Shown one piece after another: positions 56,213 through 64,000 of a stretch of DNA of 64,000 nt (within the stretch, counting starts at the first letter, position 1; the number at the start of each line of letters is the position of its first letter). This DNA is from Carya illinoinensis (Eukaryota > Streptophyta > Magnoliopsida > Fagales > Juglandaceae). Location: positions 21,283,501 through 21,347,500 of the forward strand of contig NC_056755.1 of the NCBI RefSeq assembly GCF_018687715.1, in the 5' to 3' direction. Below the pieces are notes generated by a model. That model ran no database searches, had not been told where the DNA came from, and saw only the letters and a list, made by a program, of their open reading frames with translations. A program made the position numbers and the translations under genes.

Positions 56213-56329
56213 GAGGCAAATATTTCCACAACATGAATTATGAATGTAATATTGTAAATATTGAGGAAATGAATTTGACAGAAATGACAATGCTATAAAC
56301 GTTACTGATAAAATTTTCTTAAGTGCTTC

Positions 56330-57310
56330 GTGTTCTATGGATGTGGCAACTCCTTGTCTTGGCTGTCTTTCAAACGGTATGATCTATGCTTGTTGTTAGC
56401 TATCACAAGATCAGGCCCTTCCCATCGGGGCTCCATTTTTCCCTCGCATTGGGTAGTCACTCTGGCATTCTTTAAAACCAGATCCCCTACTTTAAAAGTC
56501 CTGGGTCTCACTCTCTCGTTGAAGTACTGCTCGGTTCTTTCTTTTTCTCACAACATTCTGGGTTTAGCTATCTCTTTTTCTTCCTCTAATAAATCAAGGT
56601 ATTCCTCCATCTTTTTATCATGTTGAGCAGCCGAGAAGTAGCTCATTCTGTGACTTGGAAGCCCTACTTTGACTGGTGGGACTGCATTGCACCCATATGC
56701 CAGTGTTGAATGGAGATTTCCCTATTGGGGTTTTGACTGATGTTCTATATGCCCAAAGTACCCTCGGAAACTCGTCCACCCAATCTCCCTTCTTCCCCAT
56801 AACCTTCTTCTTAAGGATTGAGAGTAATACTTTATTTGTTGATTTTGCTTGCCCGTTCACTTGGGGGTGGCCCGGCAAGGAGTACTTTGTCTTGATCTTC
56901 AACTCAGCACACCACTCTTTATAATGGTCAGAGTCAAACTAGCGTCCATTGTTTGTCACTATGCTTTGCGGGATTCTGAATCTACAAACAATGTTTTTCC
57001 ACAAGAACCTTGTTACGACCTTGCTTGTCAATGTTGCCAATGGTTCTACCTCTACCCACTTTGTGAACTAATCTGCGGCAACTATCATGAATTTCACTCT
57101 CCCTTTTCCTTGTGGCTCCTACCAAGTATACGCCCCATTGGGCAAAAGGTCACAACCCTATCACAGATGTTAACTCCTCTAGGGGAGCATGCGGTACTGG
57201 CACATACGTCTGGCACCTAACACACTTCTGGTGAACTCCCAAGCATCCCTTAAAGCGTTGGGCCAGTAGTATCCTACTCTGACTGATTTCCTGGCCAAGG
57301 CCCTTTCACC
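56330..57310 (-). pseudogene. Tat element 2 integrase remnant
   Basis: Integrase inserts the cDNA into the genome. Reading downward: a region with 'VKFMIVAAD.FTKWVEVEPLA' (near 57090), holding the first core Asp; 'IVTNNGR.FDSD' (near 56945), the second Asp position reading Asn; 'YSLPGHPQVNGQAKSTNKVLL' (near 56860), where the catalytic Glu position reads Lys; 'DWVDEFPRVLWAYRTSVKTPIG' (near 56770). Frame changes and stops occur. Upstream of about 57310 the similarity ends at an AT-rich block; RT and RNase H are absent. Confidence 0.8.
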
Positions 57311-57329
57311 GAAATGGTTTCCACATATT

Positions 57330-59440
57330 CATTCGTGTATCTCTATTAATACGTACTATGCCTCTTGTGTGGAAATGCATTGTAGTAATGAATAACTACA
57401 ATAGTGCATCGAGAATCCCTTGCAAAAATTCAGTATTTTAATTATTCATAATTTATTGAATAACTCAATTCCCGGCATTCCTAACTGAAATGTATAGATT
57501 TATAAACCAAATATAACCCTTTGAAAAATCATTCACTACTTTTAACATACGTAAATTACTATCCCTATTGAGAAAATCCAACAATGACAATATACTCAGA
57601 GAGCTATATTGTAGTAATGAACTAAATCAATATAGATAAATAACTGATCCAAAAATAATCAAAGAACTAATTCATTTAATAGAAAAAGCATGACTAAACC
57701 CATAAACAGAATAAATTCTATAATTCTTTAGAGAAGAAAATATCAATGATGAATTGAGAATGATAAAACAAAAGAGTTTTAGTAATTGAACATTAAATAC
57801 ATAATTAAAAAATATCATCTAATGCGCAAGTTCATCCCTAGGTCTGCTTGAGAATTTAGTTACTCATAAATATAATTAACAACAAAAATCTCCAAAGAAA
57901 GATAAAGCAAACGGTGGACATGGAAGTGATTTTCTCCCATATTCAAATCTACCTCTTGTACTAATGATATGCTTATATAGGGTAGGAAAGAAACGCTCAT
58001 ATCTTCATAATTTCCGCATAAAAAAATTGTCTAAATTTTAGGACTAATCTTAGCAGCCATGTACGCGCTTCGGAATTCAAATTTAGAAATTCTTATTAGA
58101 GATAAATTTATATCCCTTTAAGATAGCTTTCTAAAGCATCAAAAATCGCATCAATACAATATGTGAGTAGAATGTTACAGTCAAAATACTAAAGTATGTC
58201 CAGGCTGTCTCCTAATGAATTTCAGACTTAAACTTCTTATGGTTTCCTTTTGTAATTTCTTTCTTTTTTTTTTTCTTGATCCAAATTATTATTAAACCCC
58301 AAGAAAGTCCTCATTTAAATTTGACTGGGTTTTGACTTGCTCTATTATAAACTCTAAAATTAAACATAAAAATCTGTTTAGGAGTATCCCAAAGTAAATA
58401 GAAATTTAATTCAAGAATACACATTAATTTATATTAATTATATTCATATTTTAGCATTTTAATCCAATAATAGGTTATTTAGAATGCACTCATTACACCC
58501 TCCCAATTTACTCATTGTTAGTCCCTATAAATTTTCATGTCAAAACAACGAAAGAGACCAAAGAAAATCACACACAAAGGCCACCAAGTCACACTTTCTA
58601 GATTCACATGTCAAATCAATCTTAGGAATTCGATAACCCTATCACAAGAAATTCACCTATAGTAGTCCACAGAGTGTTTATGTGTTCCAAACTATATTCA
58701 TCTAACCAAAAGCCTTGATACATGCAACATCAAGTACATCTCAAGCAAAAGGTTCAACTCCATAACTCGCAGGTGTGAAAGTGTCTTGTGTGAGGATTCT
58801 CTTTATGGAGTCGACAATGGGAGAACACACACTCTCATTGAGAATTAGGCAATTATGTACAAGCAACAAATAAACATTGATCTTATGATAGGAACACTAA
58901 CAAATGAGACTTCCACCACTCCTTTCAAAAGCTTACTTCGGATCAGAATGGTCAACACAAAAGGTTGTAATGTGGCTTGGGTTCAGGGCTATATGACAAA
59001 AAAGATGGAAAATGATTCAAAAACTTCTAAGTACATACAAAGGGAATCTTATTAATTATCTCAGTAGACCACACTTCTCACTTGATGTACTTTCTAAATT
59101 TTCTGATCATCGAATAATAATACTTTTCCTTCTTCTTCCTCTTCTCTTTTTTTTCAGCAATTTGATGAACAAACACACGCCTTTGGTATTCTTGTCATTT
59201 CTACCCAACCTTGACTTTTTTTTTCCTTTGAAGCTCACTCAATTGAACACTTTACAACTTGTACTCCTCTTTTTTTCTTCTTTTTTTCAATTGAAAATGA
59301 TAAATCCCACACATAGTATACACTTGGAAGTAAAAAGGGTAAACAAAATCAGTATATAGGCTATACTACAATGTGGAGAGGCGTGGATGATGTGGGCATA
59401 TGAAAAGAAAAAGCTACATGTATTTATTAGTTCAAAGTTG
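57330..59440. other. AT-rich insertion of unknown type between gag and integrase
   Basis: About 2.1 kb, no coding similarity. Near the left end TGCATTGTAGT...ACTACAATAGTGCA forms a hairpin-like inverted repeat (57384-57417). Phrases such as 'GTTCATCCCTAGG...TTAGTTACTCAT' (57832-57868) resemble widespread plant non-autonomous retroelement repeats. The block replaces protease to RNase H. No TSD found. Confidence 0.5.
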
Positions 59441-59454
59441 GCTATTTGAGGTCT

Positions 59455-60037
59455 ATGATGGAAAGGATCCACCAAAGCTTGCAGCATATCCTCTACGTTA
59501 ACAAAGTCATCCACCCTGTCCATGAATTCCCTAAGGGTGGAAGGGGTCTTTAGGGCCAGCTCCACCATAAAGGGACTTCGTAGCCATATTCCTCCTAGAA
59601 GGGTGGCAAGGGTAATCTTTTCATCCTAATCATCCATTGTTAATCGCTCTTTGTTGAAGCGAGTAAGATAAGCCTTCAGGTTCGCATCCTCATTTTGCTT
59701 GACAGTTAGCAAGTAGGCAGCTAAGCACGAACGCCTTCTGCTAGGCATAAACTGGGCTAGGAATTGCTTTGCCAATTCTTCGAAGTTGTCTATCAACTTT
59801 GGCTTGAGGGTTTTGAACCATCCTCTTACAGTCCCTTCGGGGTCAAAGGGAAAGCCCGGCATGCAATCTCTCCCGAAATATCGTGGAGTGTGATGTGGGC
59901 CTTGAAGTTTTCCAAATGATTTACTAGGTCTTTGGATCCATCATACATGTCTATCTTGGGGACCTTGAATTTTGGCGAGAGCGGCATGACCATAATCCAT
60001 TCGCTATAAGGTAGATATGTGAGTGTAACAGGCACTC
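59455..60037 (-). pseudogene. Tat element 2 gag, core part (left of the solo LTR)
   Basis: Reads downward 'YLPYSEWIMVMPLSPKFKVPKIDMYDGSKDLVNHLENF', 'GEIACRAFPLTPKG', 'NFEELAKQFLAQFMPSRR', 'NLKAYLTRFNKERLT', 'ELALKTPSTLREFMDRVDDFVNVED', a close match to Tat element 1 gag and slightly less broken. Frame changes near 59850 and 59620. Continues upstream at 62257 beyond the solo LTR. Confidence 0.85.
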
Positions 60038-62256
60038 TGTGACGCCCCCAAATCCCCACTCACGGACATGGGGAAATCGAGACGTCCGGATGATGACAAC
60101 CCGAGTCACCACCCTATCGATGAGTGACAAATGTGTGTAAAAGCAACAAATGTGCAAAAGAAAACACAGCGGATAACGAAAGTCATAACTAAGTACTATA
60201 ATTTTTTTTTCTTAATATAATACAAAGCTGTTCAAAACTTACATAATAAAATATTACAAGATACAAATATAATTTTAAACTAAATACAAAGCATAAACTT
60301 CAGCACCTCGGCAGAGCCTCATCCTCGGGCTCAACCTCCTCCTCCTCATCCTCGATCTCTGCACCAAAATCTACGGTACCAAAAATGGTGCTGCAGGTAA
60401 GTAAAATCCAAACACCATCAGATAAAAACATATAGAACTCAAACAATATGCATGAAGTGATGCCAATGCACAAAACCCATAAAATCATATTTTTCCACAC
60501 ATGCCAAAAATCCCATTTGACCCAAAAACAAATCGTATAAAACCAAGCCTCGCCATTATCCCAGATAATGGCCCAAACCACCATTTTCCCAGAAAATGGA
60601 TCGCAATATCCTCATACAAAACCTCACCATTTTCCCAGAAAATGACCCATTAACCAAACCATCAGAGCACTGGAGGCAGGAATCGCAGGCGGGACTCTAC
60701 CACCATCCCCACACACCACCATCCCTACACATGCACTGTAGGCGGGAATCATAGACGGGACTCTACCACCATCCCTGCTCACCACCATCCCTACGTGTGC
60801 ACCGTAGGCGAGAATCACAGGCGGGATTCTACCACCGTCCCTGCTTACCACCATCCCTACGCGTGCCTCTGACTCAAACCAGTCAGTCCAACCGTTCACA
60901 TTTAACATAAATCATTTCTCACTTACTAGGATAGCTTTCATTTTTCAAACAGATCTACATGCATGCAACTACACGAAAAACCCGGTTTTCCCTTTTTAAA
61001 CATGAACATGCGTGCACTATACAAAGCAAACATCAAGGCACAAATATCTCAAACAAATAACAACATCAACCAAACAACTCCGTCCTCAATCCATCCGACC
61101 CCTGAACTCCTCGGACTCAGTCCGGAATCAACCAACCAACAGATAAAAACTATTGAATGAGAAAAATATATTTAAATCTAAAATTAGAGTTTGAAAAATA
61201 CTTACAGCACTATACGGTATTTTTAAAAAGCTAGCGGCGTTGAAAACGGCGGAGGAAAAGCAACGTAACAATGTAATTTACACTGTGGCCGTGGGTAATA
61301 AATTACCCACTTTCGAACGGGGACAAACCAAGGCATGAAATTGATAGGAAATGGTCTTGAGATATTTATGAGGCTAAAGAAACGAGTTTTGGCCGTGGGT
61401 GGTGGTGGAAACAACGGTCGAAGGCCAAAAAGGGGCTGAACGGAGTTGAGCTCATGGGAGCTGCTCCGGCAACGGATCGAGGCCGGAAATGGGTGGGTTA
61501 GGTCGGCAAGAGGTGGGGAAAGAAGCTGTGAAGAGATGGTGGCCGGAGGTGGTGCGACGGCGCCGGAATCGGTGAAAAACAGTGTGGCTTGGTGGAGCTC
61601 ATGGTGGCTAATAGTGGCTCGGATGGAGGTGAAAGTTGGTGGGGATGTTCACCTCTGAGAGGGGAAGAAAAATGTAGGCCACGCCACCGGCGAGCGGTGG
61701 TTCTGGGCTGCGAAAGCAACCGGCGACAGGGGGAAAAACAGAGCAGGTGCCGTGACTTCCGGGGGCTCTCGGCGACTAACGGCTGGTCTGATGGCTCTAA
61801 AAATTGGTGGGGATGATCTCTGGTGGAAGGGGAAGAGAATGGTGGTGGTGGTGCACTAAACGGTGGCCGGACAGCGGAGAACTGGGCGGTCAAAGGGGCG
61901 GCAACGGGAAGGAGAAAAAGAGGTTGTTCGGCGTACGCGGGAGAGAAAGGAGAAGAAAGAAGAAGAAAAGAAAGAAAAAGAAAGAAAAAGAAGGAAAAAG
62001 GAAAAAGGAAAAGGAAAAATAGAAAAGAAAAAGAAAAGATGAGGGAAAAGAAATGAGGTCCAGTCCTCACTCCGAAAACCAAAACTCATCCGCCGAAAAC
62101 GATTTTAAAATCTGTAAAACGACTATATAAATTAAACACAACATCAAATAAATTAAAATCAATTTAAAATACAATAATTTAAAATAAAAGAACTATTATA
62201 TTAAATAAATTAAAAAGTACCTTCAGTGAAAATACACGTAAAAACGGGTTATCACA
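60038..62256 (-). mobile_element. Solo LTR of a Tekay-like chromovirus (2.2 kb)
   Basis: Minus strand TGTGATAACCCG...GGGGGCGTCACA, matching the LTRs at 14578 and 21765 along their length, with moderate divergence and different composition in the C-rich part. The 5-bp TSD CACTC is at 60033-60037 and 62257-62261. No internal sequence remains, so recombination between two LTRs removed the element body. Contains a three-fold repeated phrase (GGCGGGACTCTACCACCATCC-like) at 60690-60850. Confidence 0.93.
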
Positions 62257-62594
62257 CACTCCACCAAGGAGGATCCCCCCATCCTCTTCACCATCTCCTC
62301 ATACTTTCCTGCCAGTTCTTTTATTTCATCATGCATCTTTTCCTTCTTTGTTCACCCCATGTTTGCCTCAGTATTGGAGTGTGCCTCCCCCTCACCTTTC
62401 TCACTGTGAGCGGGCATAGCTGTATCACCAGATTCAACATTCTTTCGCTACAGGTCGTCATTTTTCATTTGCAAGATTTCCATGGCTTCCATTGCCTTCT
62501 TTAGCCTCTCCTCCACCATTGATAATCGTGCCTCCATAGATGGTGACAATGTATCCACCACTCGGCTTGCTACGAAATGTGTTACAGTTGGCAT
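62257..62594 (-). pseudogene. Tat element 2 gag, N-terminal part
   Basis: ATG on the minus strand at 62594 (MPTVTHFVASRVVDTL), 46 bp from the LTR as in Tat element 1, followed by a coiled coil (MVEERLKKAMEAMEILQ) and a stop near 62450. It then runs on in another frame until the solo LTR. Confidence 0.75.
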
Positions 62595-62621
62595 GTGAGA
62601 ACCACGCTGGATAATTAAGGA

Positions 62622-62637
62622 TCCCATAGACGGCACC
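62622..62637 (-). promoter_or_regulatory. Primer binding site, Tat element 2
   Basis: Minus strand TGGTGCCGTCTATGGG beside the 5' LTR, two changes from the site of Tat element 1. Confidence 0.7.
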
Positions 62638-62639
62638 AA

Positions 62640-63058
62640 TGTTAAGGATGTGTCCCACTTCCCCTCTGCAGCTGTTCAATCACGTACTATTAAAAGGCTC
62701 CAGTGTAGTCCACTTGGGAAAATTCTGATACTTAAGTCAGTCAGTGTAACCAAAGGATTCAAAATTCAAAAGAGAGTTCGATCCCTTACTATCAAGGGTT
62801 ACTTGGTATATATAGGCTTATACGTGATGCTTATCTTATTTAGAGTTTATTGGTGTAGGTCATCACCCGATACCTGGAATGATCATGTAACAGCATGAAA
62901 TCTCTATCCTTTCGTGAAAGATGGGTATGCTGTATGTATAATTTCGATGAACTTTGGACTCCTTTACTCCCTTCAATTAGCCAAGGACCTCTCCTATGGG
63001 CTTCTCCCATATTGGGCTTTTATGGCAGAATGGACCCTTGGTTTAAATAGGCCCTCTA
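62640..63058 (-). repeat. Tat element 2, 5' LTR
   Basis: 419 bp; minus strand TAGAGGGCC...CCTTAACA. TATA box TATATATA at 62807-62814. Confidence 0.88.
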
Positions 63059-63063
63059 GTGAC

Positions 63064-64000
63064 TATATAATAACCCTGAAATAAAAAACAAAACAAAACT
63101 TGGGTTTTAATGTTTTCATAGAGTGCCTTACGTAGATATGGCAGGAAGTCTAGTTTTTGGTAAATTACAACTTTGCCATCTGTTTTTTAAACCAAAGCTT
63201 GAGGATTTTTTTTTTAAGGTATATTTCAGTCACTCAGGATTGGTTTTCACGTTAAGCTGATCTTTTTTGTAGAAAATTATTGGATTTATTTAAGTGGGTT
63301 TGTTTCTTACTTGGTTTCTTTTTATTTTCTTTTGTGTGTTATGTTAAGTCATTTTGAAATAAAATGCATTTGGGTTGAGTTTGGGTTCTAAACTATTTTG
63401 GGTCGGGTAATATTTTTATTTCAACGATCTTTCATTTTTAAATGGATTGGGTTTTTATCTTTTATTTTTGAAAAAAACATGTGAATAAGTGGGAATTAGG
63501 TTAAATAGATATTAAGTGGACATCGATGAAGTTTGGAAGTGATGATATTTTTGAGTTAAGAGAATTTTTAGGTTTTTGAGGAATTAAACTAGTTATTTCA
63601 GGTGTAAATACGAGGTAATTATTCATTTGAAGGTTTATTTAAGTTACATGAATTTTTCAATAGGTAACGATTGATTTTTGTTCAGTACTGTTATGGAAAA
63701 TTTCTGAAAAGTTAAGAAGTTAAGGTAAGTGGGGTTTCTATGCTAGACTTTGAATAAAAGAAATGAACTGAGGTTGACTTTGAAAAAAAAAAAACATGCA
63801 TGTTTTGTTATGAAAATAATTTTAAAACACATCAGTTATTTGTTCTACATTACTCATGAAATTTTGTATAAGAATAAAGTATTTTCTAGCATGACTAGTA
63901 TAGACACGAGCTATTTTGGCTTTTTATTTCTGAACTATACAAAAGAGAGCGAATATTAAATTTTGTGCATAAATTATATTTTTGTGATATGATTTTGTTA
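63064..64000. other. Unassigned sequence to the window end
   Basis: AT-rich, short frames only. It should be the continuation of the block at 50276-51646 that Tat element 2 split. I see no gene or element end in it. Confidence 0.45.

Larger units (their letters stand above)
51652..63058 (-). mobile_element. Tat-type Ty3/Gypsy element with antisense ORF, heavily interrupted (11.4 kb)
   Basis: TSD GTGAC at 51647-51651 and 63059-63063. Minus strand from 63058: 5' LTR (62640-63058), primer site, gag (split by a solo LTR at 60038-62256), an AT-rich block (57330-59440), integrase remnant (56330-57310), plus-strand antisense ORF (53485-56212), 3' LTR (51652-52984, with a 945-bp insertion). Protease, RT and RNase H were not found. 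The order integrase - antisense ORF - 3' LTR is characteristic of Tat elements. Terminal bases are TA...CA. Confidence 0.88.

Noticed and set aside
61498..62082. 194-residue minus-strand frame
   Set aside because: It is the corresponding C-rich part of the solo LTR, same low-complexity origin.

Overview
This window looks like plant nuclear DNA made almost entirely of transposable elements nested in one another; I found no host gene, tRNA, rRNA or CRISPR array. Evidence for a plant: a Ty1/Copia element and a chromodomain-type Ty3/Gypsy element with initiator-Met tRNA primer sites, two Tat-type Gypsy elements (one with an antisense ORF), L1-type LINEs with a C-terminal RNase H, a CACTA/EnSpm element with TNP2 transposase, hAT and Tourist-like MITEs, and AT-rich spacers. 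The short repeats rich in 'gatgagatgag' recall woody Fagales (walnut/hickory type), but that is only an impression.

Layout. 1-709: remnant of a TNP2-type transposase. 1031-12029: an L1-type LINE, plus strand, with a probable 9-bp target-site duplication (TSD) and poly(A). It is split by a Copia element (2732-7435, 267-bp LTRs, TSD GAAGT) and a 615-bp MITE (11352-11966). 12191-13037: a hAT-like non-autonomous element with a perfect 8-bp TSD. 14578-23839: a Tekay-like chromovirus with ~2.07-kb LTRs, TSD GAAGG and a probable intron between gag and protease. 23876-24464: two MITEs. 24766-28470: a 5'-truncated LINE, minus strand. 29080-29298: a MITE.

From 29640 to 50275 one older minus-strand LINE is broken into four pieces by a poly(A) retroposon (30388-31720, 16-bp TSD), an 11.9-kb CACTA transposon (32020-43957, TSD AGA) and a Tat-type Gypsy element lacking pol (44485-50145, 378-bp LTRs). 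A second Tat-type element (51652-63058, minus strand, TSD GTGAC) keeps part of gag, part of integrase and a plus-strand antisense ORF. It is itself interrupted by a 2.2-kb solo LTR (60038-62256, TSD CACTC) related to the chromovirus LTR and by AT-rich insertions. 63064-64000 shows nothing recognisable.

All long coding regions are broken by stops or frameshifts, many explicable as C-to-T or G-to-A changes as expected in methylated repeats. Structurally the elements are well preserved: most boundaries are fixed to the base by paired termini and target-site duplications. The most interesting items are the gag/protease intron of the chromovirus, the antisense intron-containing ORF of the second Tat element, the period-75/76 and period-26 tandem arrays of the first Tat element, the second spliced gene of the CACTA element, and a run of six short hairpins inside a retroposon.
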